64,000 bases of DNA from Billgrantia antri (GTDB lineage: Bacteria > Pseudomonadota > Gammaproteobacteria > Pseudomonadales > Halomonadaceae). Made by a program: the position numbers and the translations under genes. Under the pieces are notes generated by a model. That model was given only the letters and a program-made list of their open reading frames with translations. It had not been told where the DNA came from and did not search any database. Shown here piece by piece: positions 16,148 to 24,704 of this stretch (positions within the stretch are counted from its first letter, which is position 1; each line of letters begins with the position of its first letter). The stretch covers positions 1 to 64,000 of the forward strand of contig NZ_JAHYCA010000009.1 of NCBI RefSeq assembly GCF_019430905.1, given 5' to 3'.

Positions 16148-17125
16148 ATGCTCGATTTCAAAGAGCTGGAAGCATTCGTCTGGGCCGTCAGGCTGGGCTC
16201 CTTCTGCAAGGCGGCAGACCGCCTGCACCTGACCCAGCCGACGATTTCCGAGCGCATCCTGCGCCTCGAGACGAGCGTCGGCGAAACCCTGCTGGAGCGC
16301 TCGGCGAGGCCCATCCAACCCACCATGCGCGGCCGCGAGTTCTTCGTGCATGCCGAAGGCATGCTGCGGCAGCGCGATGAGGCCCTGAGGCTGTTCGACG
16401 ATAAGGAGACGTTCTCCGCACCGCTGCGACTCGGCGTGATCGAGACTATCGCGCACAGTTGGCTGCCAGATTTCATGCGCTGCCTGACCCAGCGCTATCC
16501 ACAGCTCACCCTCGAACTAAGCGTCGACTACTCGCCGGCGCTCAATCGGCGCCTGGGGAAGAACGATCTCGACATCCTGCTGGCCATGAACGGCTATCTC
16601 GACCCCGAGCATATCGATCAGGTGCCATTGAGCCCCTACGAGATGGGCATGTTCGTCTCGCCGGATCATGTCGAGATGCTGGCCAGCTGCGGAGAAGAGT
16701 GGTTGACCCGCCTGCCCTTCATCTCCTTCGGCAAGAAGGCCAGGCCCTATGAGGAACTGCTGGCTTACCTGGCGATGCAGGGAGTGGAAGGGCCCCGCAT
16801 CCATAGTGTGAGCACCTTGATGACCATCGTGCGCATGACCATGGAAGGGCTCGGCATCGGTGCCCTACCCGTCGCCACCGTGCTGGACGAGTGGCGCTGC
16901 GGCAAGCTGTACCGCATCGAGCTGCCGCTGCCGTTGCCGGAGATGCACTACGACGTGATCTGGCGCAGCGCCAATCACCCGCGTTTCTGTCGCAGCGTCG
17001 GGCTGCTGGCACAGCAGTGCGCCCAGCGCTACGCCCAGTCGCGTGTCGAAGCCATGACGCACAGCGATTTTTCCGGCCGTTGGGTGCGGCCAAGACGTCC
17101 CACCACACACCCACTGGCAACATGA
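16148..17125 (+). CDS. LysR-family transcriptional regulator
   Basis: 325 residues. The N-terminal HTH is typical: LDFKELEAFVWAVRLGSFCKAADRLHLTQPTISERI, followed by LETSVGETLLERS. The periplasmic-binding-like effector domain begins at about residue 90 (APLRLGVIETIAHSWLPDFM). It starts 13 bases after the VOC gene and is followed by the TRAP genes, so it probably responds to the acid that the TRAP system imports. LysR proteins usually also control the divergent gene, here pxpA. The C-terminal 30 residues (after AQSRVEAMTHSDF) are not conserved family sequence. Confidence 0.92.
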   Translation: MLDFKELEAFVWAVRLGSFCKAADRLHLTQPTISERILRLETSVGETLLERSARPIQPTMRGREFFVHAEGMLRQRDEALRLFDDKETFSAPLRLGVIETIAHSWLPDFMRCLTQRYPQLTLELSVDYSPALNRRLGKNDLDILLAMNGYLDPEHIDQVPLSPYEMGMFVSPDHVEMLASCGEEWLTRLPFISFGKKARPYEELLAYLAMQGVEGPRIHSVSTLMTIVRMTMEGLGIGALPVATVLDEWRCGKLYRIELPLPLPEMHYDVIWRSANHPRFCRSVGLLAQQCAQRYAQSRVEAMTHSDFSGRWVRPRRPTTHPLAT

Positions 17126-17159
17126 AGGCAATCCGGTAAATCCAACAAGAGAGACAACC

Positions 17160-18143
17160 ATGAACAAGTTCCTGTCCCGCTCCCTGCTGCTGGCGTCCGC
17201 CTGCAGCCTTTCCGCCACGGCTGCCGCTGCCGAATGGACCATGGCAACGCCTTATGGCGATGCCAGCTTCCACACCAGCAACGTAAAGCAGTTCGCCGAG
17301 GACGTCGCGGAAGCCACGGGAGGCGAGCTGACCATCAACGTCCACAGCGGCGGCTCGCTGGTGGCACATGGCGAAATCAAGCCATCGGTGCGCCGCGGCA
17401 CCGTCGAGATCGGTGAGATCTTCCTTTCCACCCTGTCCAACGAGGATCCGATCTTCGAAGTCGATACCCTGCCGGGCGTGGCCGGCAGCTACGACGAAGC
17501 CTATCAGCTGTGGCAGAGCACCAAGCCGATCATCAGCGAGCTGTTCGCCAACCAGGGCATGATGCCGCTCTACGCCGTCGCTTGGCCGGCCCAAGGGATC
17601 TACACCGACTTCGAGCTCAACGACCCGGAGCAATTCAAGGGTCTGCGGGTACGCGCGCCCAACATCAACACTCAGCGCTTCGTCGACAACCTCGGCGGCA
17701 GTCCCACTGAAACCGAGGAATCGGACATCCCCACGGCCTTCAGCACCGGTCGAGTGGACGCCATGATCACTTCGAGCTCCACCGGTAACGCGATGACCGC
17801 GTGGGATTACGTCTCTCATTACACCGACGCCAACCTGTGGTTGCCCAAGAATATCGTCTTCGTCAATCAACGCGCCTTCGATCGGCTCGACGAGGCGACC
17901 CAGGATGCGCTGCTGGAAGCGGCGGCCCGTGCCGAGGAGCGCGGCTGGCAGATGAGCCGTGACGACAACCAGGCCAGCCTCGAGGCGTTGCAGGAGAACG
18001 GCATTACGGTCTCCGAGCCGAACGAGGACATAGCAGCCGCACTGCAAGAGGCCGGCGATCAGCTGTTCGCCGACTGGCAGGAGCGCGCCACCGAGCAATC
18101 CATGCAGGTTCTCGAGGAGTATCAGCAGCAGCGCGGCAACTGA
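17160..18143 (+). CDS. TRAP transporter solute-binding protein (DctP family)
   Basis: 327 residues with a signal peptide cleaved near Ala24 (TAAAA before EWTMATPYGD). DctP signatures follow: FKGLRVRAPNINTQRFVDNLGG contains the conserved ligand-binding Arg, and AMITSSSTGNAMTAWDYVSH follows. It binds an organic acid in the periplasm and delivers it to the DctQM membrane unit. DctP proteins from Bordetella bind pyroglutamate; with pxpABC next door that ligand is attractive, but this is inference. The AAGAGAGA ribosome site precedes the ATG. Confidence 0.92.
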   Translation: MNKFLSRSLLLASACSLSATAAAAEWTMATPYGDASFHTSNVKQFAEDVAEATGGELTINVHSGGSLVAHGEIKPSVRRGTVEIGEIFLSTLSNEDPIFEVDTLPGVAGSYDEAYQLWQSTKPIISELFANQGMMPLYAVAWPAQGIYTDFELNDPEQFKGLRVRAPNINTQRFVDNLGGSPTETEESDIPTAFSTGRVDAMITSSSTGNAMTAWDYVSHYTDANLWLPKNIVFVNQRAFDRLDEATQDALLEAAARAEERGWQMSRDDNQASLEALQENGITVSEPNEDIAAALQEAGDQLFADWQERATEQSMQVLEEYQQQRGN

Positions 18144-18211
18144 TCGCCGCACCTCCCGGCGTGGCGGGGGGAACTCCCCGCCACGCTAACTGCACTTCTC
18201 GAGGTCCAGAC

Positions 18212-18775
18212 ATGACGTTCAAATTCAACGCGCTTTACCGCCTGGGGGCCTGGGGTGCCGCTGCCTGCATGGTGGCGATTTGTGCCCTGGTAGCCCTCCA
18301 GGTCACTTTTCGCCTGGTCGATGCCTTGCTGGTGCTGGTCGGCATGCGCCGTCTTGGCTTCGGCATCACCGGACTCTCGGAGATCGCGGCCTACCTGCTG
18401 GTCGGTGCCACGTTTCTGGGCCTTGCCTACACCTTCGTGCACCACGCCCATATCCGCGTCACGCTGCTGCTGACACGCTTGCCAGCAGCGCCTCGCGCCT
18501 GGTTCGAGGTCTTCTGCCTGCTGGTGGCACTCATTCTCAGCGTGCTGCTCGGCTATGGGTTGATACAACTCATCCAGGAGAGCCGCGAGTTCAATGACGT
18601 CTCCTCGGGGTTCCTGTCGATTCCACTGTGGGTTCCCCAGACGGTGCTGGCCATCGGCGTCGCCCTGCTCTGCCTGGCGCTGGCCGAAGCCTTGGCCAGC
18701 ACCTTGCGCATCGCCATTCGCGAGCCGCATCGCTTCCGCGAAACAACCGCCACCGATGACAGCGAAACCCACTGA
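18212..18775 (+). CDS. TRAP transporter small permease (DctQ family)
   Basis: 187 residues from the ATG at 18212 (GAGGTCC upstream). Four hydrophobic segments: LGAWGAAACMVAICALVALQ, ISEIAAYLLVGATFLGLAYTF, FEVFCLLVALILSVLLGYGL and VPQTVLAIGVALLCLALAEA. The HHAHIRVTLL loop after the second helix is typical of DctQ. It is the four-helix subunit that pairs with DctM. Located between the solute-binding protein and large permease as in canonical dctPQM operons. Confidence 0.9.
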   Translation: MTFKFNALYRLGAWGAAACMVAICALVALQVTFRLVDALLVLVGMRRLGFGITGLSEIAAYLLVGATFLGLAYTFVHHAHIRVTLLLTRLPAAPRAWFEVFCLLVALILSVLLGYGLIQLIQESREFNDVSSGFLSIPLWVPQTVLAIGVALLCLALAEALASTLRIAIREPHRFRETTATDDSETH

Positions 18776-18807
18776 GGCAGCGCCTCTCGCACACGGAGAC
18801 ACGTCAC

Positions 18808-20112
18808 GTGTTGACACTTAGTCTGGCCACCATCGCGACGCTGGCGATTCTGCTCGGTAGTGGGGTATGGATCGCCTTTGCCCTGATCGGCACCGCCTGG
18901 ATCGCCTTGAGCTTCTTCAGCCCGTTCGAACCGGGGCCGATACTCGCCTCCGACTTCTGGGGGGCCAGCTACGGCTGGGACCTGACCGCCCTGCCGATGT
19001 TCATCTGGATGGGCGAGATCCTGTTTCGCTCAGGACTTGCCGATAACATGTTCCGCGGCCTGTCACCCTGGCTCAACCGGATGCCCGGTCGTCTGCTGCA
19101 CACCAATATCATCGGCAGCGGCATGTTCGCCGCCGTATGCGGCTCCTCGGCAGCCACCTGTGCCACGGTGGGCAAGATGACGCTGCCCGAGCTGGAACGT
19201 CGCGGCTACGATGCCAACATGGCCATCGGCACCCTGGCCAGCGCTTCCACGCTGGGCCTGCTCATTCCCCCCTCGATCGTGCTGATCGTCTACGGCGTCG
19301 TGACCGAGCAGTCGATCTCGCGGCTGTTCATGGCCGGCGTGGGACCGGGATTGATGATATTGGCGCTGTTCATGAGCTACCTCGTTCTCTGGTCTCTGCT
19401 GCGAGGCAATCGCCGTGGCCTCACCGGCCAGGACGAGTCCGGTTTGCCGTTGGCCAAGAAACTCCACCAGACGCTGGAACTGGTGCCCATCCTGCTGCTG
19501 ATCGGCGGCATCATTGTATCGATCTACGGCGGGCTCGCCTCCCCCACCGAAGCAGCGGCGGTCGGCGTGGTGCTGTCGATCCTGATCGCCCGCTGGAACG
19601 GCAGCTTCGATGCCGCCATCTTCAGGGACTCGCTATTCGCTGCCGTGCGTACCGCCTGCATGATTGCCTTCATCATCGCCGCGGCATCCTTCCTGACCTC
19701 GGCCATGGGCTTCACCCAAGTGCCGATGCAACTGGCCAGTGCCATCGGTGAAATGGGCCTGTCCCCCCCCATGCTGCTGGTGGCCCTGACCCTGCTGCTG
19801 CTGGTGATGGGCTGTTTCCTTGATGGGATCTCGCTGATCCTGCTGGTCACGGCGATCATAATGCCGCTGGTGGAAGCTGCCGGCTTCGACCTGATCTGGT
19901 TCGGCATCTATCTCGTCATCGTAGTGGAAATGTCGCAGATCACCCCGCCGGTGGGCTTCAACCTGTTCGTCATCCAGGGGTTGACGGGCAAGGACATCGT
20001 GACCATCACCAAGGCCACGCTGCCCTTCTTCCTGCTCATGCTGGCAGCGATCGCCTTGATGCACGCCTTTCCCGAGATCGCCCTCTACCTGCCCCAGACC
20101 ATGACCCGCTAG
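18808..20112 (+). CDS. TRAP transporter large permease (DctM family)
   Basis: 434 residues, starting at GTG 18808 with an ACGGAGA site. DctM hallmarks: GSGMFAAVCGSSAATCATVGKM, the SASTLGLLIPPSIVLIVYGV hairpin, and the symmetry-related EMSQITPPVGFNLFVIQGLTG. About twelve membrane helices. It performs Na+-driven uptake of the acid delivered by DctP. A Na+-dependent high-affinity importer fits a saline habitat. Convergent with the kinase gene 17 bases on; a short GCCCG/CGGGC dyad spans the kinase stop codon. Confidence 0.92.
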   Translation: MLTLSLATIATLAILLGSGVWIAFALIGTAWIALSFFSPFEPGPILASDFWGASYGWDLTALPMFIWMGEILFRSGLADNMFRGLSPWLNRMPGRLLHTNIIGSGMFAAVCGSSAATCATVGKMTLPELERRGYDANMAIGTLASASTLGLLIPPSIVLIVYGVVTEQSISRLFMAGVGPGLMILALFMSYLVLWSLLRGNRRGLTGQDESGLPLAKKLHQTLELVPILLLIGGIIVSIYGGLASPTEAAAVGVVLSILIARWNGSFDAAIFRDSLFAAVRTACMIAFIIAAASFLTSAMGFTQVPMQLASAIGEMGLSPPMLLVALTLLLLVMGCFLDGISLILLVTAIIMPLVEAAGFDLIWFGIYLVIVVEMSQITPPVGFNLFVIQGLTGKDIVTITKATLPFFLLMLAAIALMHAFPEIALYLPQTMTR

Positions 20113-20129
20113 CTGACTGCCGTGCCCGA

Positions 20130-21968
20130 CTAACGGGCGCGGCCATCGCGCAACTCCTCACGGGGATTGCGCGGATAGTAGCGCTCCGGCTGGTGCTCCT
20201 GGTGAGCGAAGAAACGCGTATCCTTGTAAGGCATCTTCATGAAGCCCGATACCCCCAGCCCCTCGATCAGCCCGACGGCATCGAGAATGTCGTCGAGCCG
20301 GTCGCGGAACTCCGCCTCACGGGAGGGATCGAGGAGGCGGTAGTAGCTGTGGATCTTGAGGTGCTGCGGCAGCGCCTCGAAGATGATCATGCCGGTGTGG
20401 TGGATCTCGTTGAGCGCCTCCAGCGAGGTAATGATCGGCTCCGGCAGGACCAGGAACTCCTCGGGATCGGGGCCATCCTCGAAGTAGCTGTGCAGCCGGC
20501 TGCGATCCTCCAGCTCCGGCACGGCACTGACCTCGTAGCGCAACCCCATGCCGGGCTCGATCACGAAGGGATGGGCGGGGCTCTCGCGATCCAGGTGCAG
20601 GGTGTCGCGGGCATTGAACAGGCAGCTCTTGAAGATGCCCTGGCGATAGATGGCCCGAGCCAGGTTGACCATGTTGTTGACCGCCGCTACGAAAGCCGGT
20701 TTAAGCGTGGTGTCGTGCAGGTTGAGCGAGGTGTCGATGTACACGCCTTCGCTTTCCCAGCGCACCGCGAGCCCGCCCACCACTGGGTACTTGCCAAGGC
20801 GGCTCACCGCCGCCAGAAAGGCCTTTTCGGTTTCGCCCATGCCCTGCATGAAGTTTTTGTAGTAGCGATCGAGCTGCACGTCGTTGACGTCGCTGAGCGT
20901 TTCGCGACCACCCTCCTCGCGCAGGAAGGCCTTGCGCGAGCTGTAGACCACGGTGTCGATCTCCCGCGTAGCGGGCCTGACCCAGGTCGGCACCAGCGGC
21001 GGTTCCGGCGTTTCCGGCAGGTCGATCATCACCAGCCGGGCCAGACGCGGCATCTCTCGTATGAAGTGATCCCCGGCCCGCATACGAACCCTTGGGTCCG
21101 GATCGAGCATACCGTCGAGCATGCGGGCAAACTCCATGGGCAACCCCAGGGAGGTGGCCGGGATGGCACGATGACCGAAGCGGCACGACTGCGCCGACGC
21201 CAGCGCATAGAGCGTGCCGGCGGTCCCCTGCTCGTCGAAGCGCGGCGACGACAGCGCCCCGTTCAACTGCTCCTCGCCGATGAAGTAGACATCGCCGAGG
21301 CGGGCATTGGTCTGCTGCAGATTGTCCGACATCAACTCCATGACGTTGGCGGCGACGAACTGCTGGTTGGCGTCGAGCTGGGCGAACACCGACGAGCCCC
21401 AATCGATCAGCGCAATCGCCTCGCGGCGGGCATCGAAGACCAGGTTGGAGGGCTTGATATCGCCATGCACGATGGGACGCCCCGCCGGCCCCGACTCCTG
21501 GCGCAAGCTGCGCAGGATGTCGGCGAGCTGATCGGCGATATGCACCACCAGACGCGGGGGAAGGCGTCCCTCATGCAGCGAGACCTCCTCCAGGTTGAGC
21601 CCCGGCGCCCGCTGCATCACCAGGATCGACTGATTGCGCACGCGCTGGTAGGCGATCAGGCGTGGCACACGGGGGTGGTCGACCTGCTCCAGCATGAACG
21701 CCTCCTCCTCGAGGCGGTCCTGCAGCTGCTGGGGCAGGTTGACCCGGGTGAACTTGAAGACGTACTCCTCGCCATGGGCGGTAATGCCGGCGAAGACGAA
21801 GCCGTAGGCGCCCTTGCCGATCAGCTCGATATCACGGTAACCCAATTGCTCGAGCTGGGCACGGCACAGCGCCACCCACTCCTTTAGCTTACGCGCGTCG
21901 TCGTGGCTGAGCAGATAGATCGACTGCTCTTCCGGGATGTAGAACTGCTGAAGCGGCGCCTGGGACAT
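20130..21968 (-). CDS. Hanks-type Ser/Thr protein kinase with unknown C-terminal domain
   Basis: 612 residues. The kinase domain (about 45-315) has the Gly loop GKGAYGFV (51-58), catalytic Lys72 in VFKF, a Glu-rich alpha-C, HGDIKPSN (168-175) and DWG (189-191). HGD and DWG replace the usual HRD and DFG, as in some prokaryotic kinases, but the catalytic Asp170, Lys172, Asn175 and metal Asp189 are kept, so activity is expected. Residues 330-612 form a separate soluble domain I do not recognise (KYPVVGGLAVRWESEGVYID, YFEDGPDPEEFLVLPEPII). No membrane segment or PASTA repeat. It follows the branched-chain dehydrogenase E2 gene after 59 bases on the same strand, so it may be its last operon member. 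Confidence 0.88.
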   Translation of the reverse strand: MSQAPLQQFYIPEEQSIYLLSHDDARKLKEWVALCRAQLEQLGYRDIELIGKGAYGFVFAGITAHGEEYVFKFTRVNLPQQLQDRLEEEAFMLEQVDHPRVPRLIAYQRVRNQSILVMQRAPGLNLEEVSLHEGRLPPRLVVHIADQLADILRSLRQESGPAGRPIVHGDIKPSNLVFDARREAIALIDWGSSVFAQLDANQQFVAANVMELMSDNLQQTNARLGDVYFIGEEQLNGALSSPRFDEQGTAGTLYALASAQSCRFGHRAIPATSLGLPMEFARMLDGMLDPDPRVRMRAGDHFIREMPRLARLVMIDLPETPEPPLVPTWVRPATREIDTVVYSSRKAFLREEGGRETLSDVNDVQLDRYYKNFMQGMGETEKAFLAAVSRLGKYPVVGGLAVRWESEGVYIDTSLNLHDTTLKPAFVAAVNNMVNLARAIYRQGIFKSCLFNARDTLHLDRESPAHPFVIEPGMGLRYEVSAVPELEDRSRLHSYFEDGPDPEEFLVLPEPIITSLEALNEIHHTGMIIFEALPQHLKIHSYYRLLDPSREAEFRDRLDDILDAVGLIEGLGVSGFMKMPYKDTRFFAHQEHQPERYYPRNPREELRDGRAR

Positions 21969-21990
21969 GTGGGATTGCCCATCGAAAGGG

Positions 21991-22020
21991 AGCCGTCCCG
22001 GGAAGGTCGCCCGGACGGCT
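21991..22020 (-). terminator. Stem-loop between E2 and kinase genes (weak terminator or attenuator)
   Basis: Minus-strand AGCCGTCC and GGACGGCT form an 8-base-pair perfect stem, extendable by GGG/CCC with one bulge. Only three T residues follow (CCCTTTCG), so it is a poor intrinsic terminator. It could reduce rather than abolish read-through into the kinase, or stabilise the upstream mRNA. Confidence 0.45.
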
Positions 22021-22027
22021 CTACGGA

Positions 22028-23698
22028 CTAGCCGAGATGCAGGAGCATGGTCTCGGGACTCTCGAGGTAGCCCTTCCAGGCATTGCAGAAGCGCGCAATG
22101 GTGCCGCCATCAATGACCCGGTGATCTCCCGCCCAGGTGACCGTCATGATCGCCCGCCGAACCACTTCGCCTTGATCGTCGAAGCGCGGTAGCCACTGGC
22201 TCTTGCCGATGGCGACGATGGCCAGCTCCGGCGCGTTGATGATCGGCGCCGCGTAGGTACCGCCAAAGGCACCGATATTTGAGATGCTGATGGTGCCACC
22301 CTTGAGGTCCTCCTGGGACACCCGGCCTTCGCGTGCGTCGGCGGTCAGGCGCTGGATCTCGCGTGCCACCTCGAGCACGCTGCGCCGCTCTACCTGCTTG
22401 ACGTTGGGCACGATCAAGCCAGAGCGGCTGTCCACGGCCATGCCGACATTGACCGAAGGCAGGTAGTGGATCTCGGTGACCTCTGCGTTGAGACGGGCGT
22501 TGAGGATCGGCTCCTCGCGTACTGCCAGCGCCAGCGCCTTCATGAAGAACGGCATCAGTGTCAGGCGTACCTGCTGCCCCTCGGCCACCGGCTTGAGCCG
22601 CTCGCGCAACGCCAGCAGCTCGGTGACGTCGATCTCCTCGCCGTACTGGAAATGCGGGATGGTACTGGCCGACTCCACCATGCGTCGCGCCATCACCGCA
22701 CGCACGCCGCGAATCGGCTCGACCCGCACCTCGCCCTCCTCCTGCCTGGGCTGCTCCATTGCCTGAAGGGATGCTTCGCTGCGGGCGGGTCGTGCCTGGT
22801 CCTGCTCGACCTGGCCGTGCTGCAGCGGTGCACCTTCCAGATAGCGCAGCACGTCTTCCTTGAGCACGCGGCCGTCCTTGCCCGAGCCTTCGATCGACTC
22901 GAGCGGCAGGCCATGCTCGCGCACCAGTCGTCGCACCGCAGGGCTCGCGGGGATGCGTCCATAGGGCCCACGGCCACCGCTGGCCGCAGGCGCGACGCTC
23001 TCCCTGCGCTCAGGCGTTTGAGCCACGCCGGTTTCGGTACCAGACGCCTGCGTAACAGTGCTCTCCTCGCCCCCTTCGGCAAGAGTCGGCACATAGGCGA
23101 ATAGCGGGGCGTGCACTTTGGCGATGTCACCCTTGGGCACGTAGAGCTTACTTACCGTGCCCGCCTCGGGGGCGGTAATCTCCACCAACGCCTTGTCGGT
23201 CATCACGTCGACCAGCGGCTGGTCCTCCTCGATCGCCTCGCCTTCGGCCACGCGCCATTCGACCACCTCGCACTCGACGATGCCTTCGCCGATATCGGGC
23301 AGAATAAAATCCTTGGGCTTGGGGTCGGCCGCAGGGGTGGCAGCCGGCGACGAGGATGACGCCGCGGGCGGCGGCGCCTCCGCTGCGGGGCTGGCCAGTT
23401 CATCCTGCTCCCGTGCGGCAGGGCGCGGCGGCTCAACCTCATCGGCAGTGCCGCCCTCCTCGCCATGTGCCTGGTAGGCGAACAGCGGGGCGTGCACCTT
23501 GGCGACCTCGCCCTTGGCCACATATAGCCGGGTGACGCGCCCCGCCTCGGGGGCGGTGATCTCGACCAGCGCCTTGTCGGTCATGACCTCGACCACCGGC
23601 TGATCCTCGGCGATCTCATCGCCCTCACTCACACGCCATTCGACCACTTCGCACTCCACGATACCTTCGCCGATATCGGGCAGCATGAAATCGCTCAT
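22028..23698 (-). CDS. bkdB: Dihydrolipoamide acyltransferase (E2) of branched-chain 2-oxoacid dehydrogenase
   Basis: 556 residues: two nearly identical lipoyl domains (residues 1-76 and 130-203, each with MTDKALVEI; lipoylated Lys42 and Lys169), Ala/Pro/Glu-rich linkers, an E1/E3-binding domain (about 247-284, PASPAVRRLVREHGL) and the catalytic acyltransferase core with DHRVIDG (His526, Asp530). It transfers the acyl group from E1 to CoA and forms the cubic or icosahedral core. Pseudomonas BkdB has one lipoyl domain, so two is a variation. The E1 beta gene lies 27 bases upstream; no E3 (lpd) gene follows, so a shared E3 from elsewhere must serve. Confidence 0.92.
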   Translation of the reverse strand: MSDFMLPDIGEGIVECEVVEWRVSEGDEIAEDQPVVEVMTDKALVEITAPEAGRVTRLYVAKGEVAKVHAPLFAYQAHGEEGGTADEVEPPRPAAREQDELASPAAEAPPPAASSSSPAATPAADPKPKDFILPDIGEGIVECEVVEWRVAEGEAIEEDQPLVDVMTDKALVEITAPEAGTVSKLYVPKGDIAKVHAPLFAYVPTLAEGGEESTVTQASGTETGVAQTPERRESVAPAASGGRGPYGRIPASPAVRRLVREHGLPLESIEGSGKDGRVLKEDVLRYLEGAPLQHGQVEQDQARPARSEASLQAMEQPRQEEGEVRVEPIRGVRAVMARRMVESASTIPHFQYGEEIDVTELLALRERLKPVAEGQQVRLTLMPFFMKALALAVREEPILNARLNAEVTEIHYLPSVNVGMAVDSRSGLIVPNVKQVERRSVLEVAREIQRLTADAREGRVSQEDLKGGTISISNIGAFGGTYAAPIINAPELAIVAIGKSQWLPRFDDQGEVVRRAIMTVTWAGDHRVIDGGTIARFCNAWKGYLESPETMLLHLG

Positions 23699-23725
23699 CG
23701 TTCTCTCCTGTCCTGATATCGGGCG

Positions 23726-24703
23726 TCAGTACGCCACGGATGTCTTGATCGCTTCGAAGATCTTGAGATGATCAGGCAGGTACTCCTTTTCCAGCGTCAG
23801 CGGGAAAGGCGTGTCCAGCCCGGTCACTCGCTCGATGGGCGACTCCAGGTACAGGAAGCAGCGCTCCTGGATGGTGGCGGCGATCTCGCTGGCGAATCCC
23901 CCGGTGCGTGGTGCCTCATGGGTGATCACCAGGCGGCCGGTCTTGAGCACCGACTCGGCCACGGTGTCCTCGTCCCACGGCAGGATGCTGCGCAGGTCGA
24001 TCACCTCGCAGGAGATGCCCTCCTTCTCGGCCAGCTCCACGGCGCGGTCGATCACCTCCATCTGCGCGCCCCAACCGAGCACCGTGATGTCGCTGCCCTC
24101 CTTGGTCACTTCGGCCTCGCCGATGGGCAGCTGGTAGTCCTCCTCGGGCACTTCGCCTACCGATGCCCGATAAAGCCGCTTGGGCTCGAAGAAGATCACC
24201 GGATCGGGATCGCGAATCGCCGACAGCAGCAGTCCCTTGGCCTGATAGGGGTTGCGCGGCACCGCGATCTTGAGGCCAGGGGTGTGGGCGAAGTAGGCTT
24301 CCGGCGATTGGGAGTGATACAGCCCGCCCGAGATGCCACCGCCGTAAGGCGTGCGAATGGTAAGGCCGCCGACGTTGAACAGATCGCCGGAGCGGTAGCG
24401 GAACTTGGCCGTCTCGTTGACGATCTGGTCGAAGGCCGGAAAGATGTAGTCGGCGAACTGGATCTCGGCCACCGGCACCGAACCCTGGGCTGCCAGGCCA
24501 TTGGCGAAGCCGATGATCCCTTGCTCCACCAGCGGCGTGTTGAAGCAGCGCTCACGGCCGTACTTTTCCTGCAGATGGCTGGTGGCACGGAAGACCCCAC
24601 CGAAAACGCCTACGTCCTCACCAAAGCAGAGCACCTTGTCGTCCTCGGCCATGGCAATGTCCAGCGCATTGTTGATCGCCTGCAGCATGTTCATCTTGGG
24701 CAT
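23726..24703 (-). CDS. bkdA2: 2-oxoisovalerate dehydrogenase E1 beta subunit
   Basis: 325 residues from the ATG at 24701-24703; GGGGAGCC precedes it. Motifs: KVLCFGEDVGVFGGVFRAT, TPLVEQGIIGFANGLAAQG, QIVNETAKFRYRSG, TPYGGGISGGLYHSQSPE and RLVITHEAPRTGGF. Together with E1 alpha it forms the ThDP-dependent heterotetramer decarboxylating the 2-oxoacids of valine, leucine and isoleucine. One base separates the E1 alpha stop from this start. Pyruvate dehydrogenase E1 beta of similar type is the main alternative, but the E1 alpha match favours branched-chain. Confidence 0.92.
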   Translation of the reverse strand: MPKMNMLQAINNALDIAMAEDDKVLCFGEDVGVFGGVFRATSHLQEKYGRERCFNTPLVEQGIIGFANGLAAQGSVPVAEIQFADYIFPAFDQIVNETAKFRYRSGDLFNVGGLTIRTPYGGGISGGLYHSQSPEAYFAHTPGLKIAVPRNPYQAKGLLLSAIRDPDPVIFFEPKRLYRASVGEVPEEDYQLPIGEAEVTKEGSDITVLGWGAQMEVIDRAVELAEKEGISCEVIDLRSILPWDEDTVAESVLKTGRLVITHEAPRTGGFASEIAATIQERCFLYLESPIERVTGLDTPFPLTLEKEYLPDHLKIFEAIKTSVAY

Positions 24704-24704
24704 G

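Noticed and set aside
16719..18152. 477-codon minus-strand frame opposite the TRAP binding protein
   Set aside because: Antisense shadow of the LysR and DctP genes, without domain similarity.
20193..21887. 564-codon plus-strand frame opposite the kinase
   Set aside because: Rich in Arg, His, Gln and Leu with no motif; the minus-strand kinase explains the coding signal.
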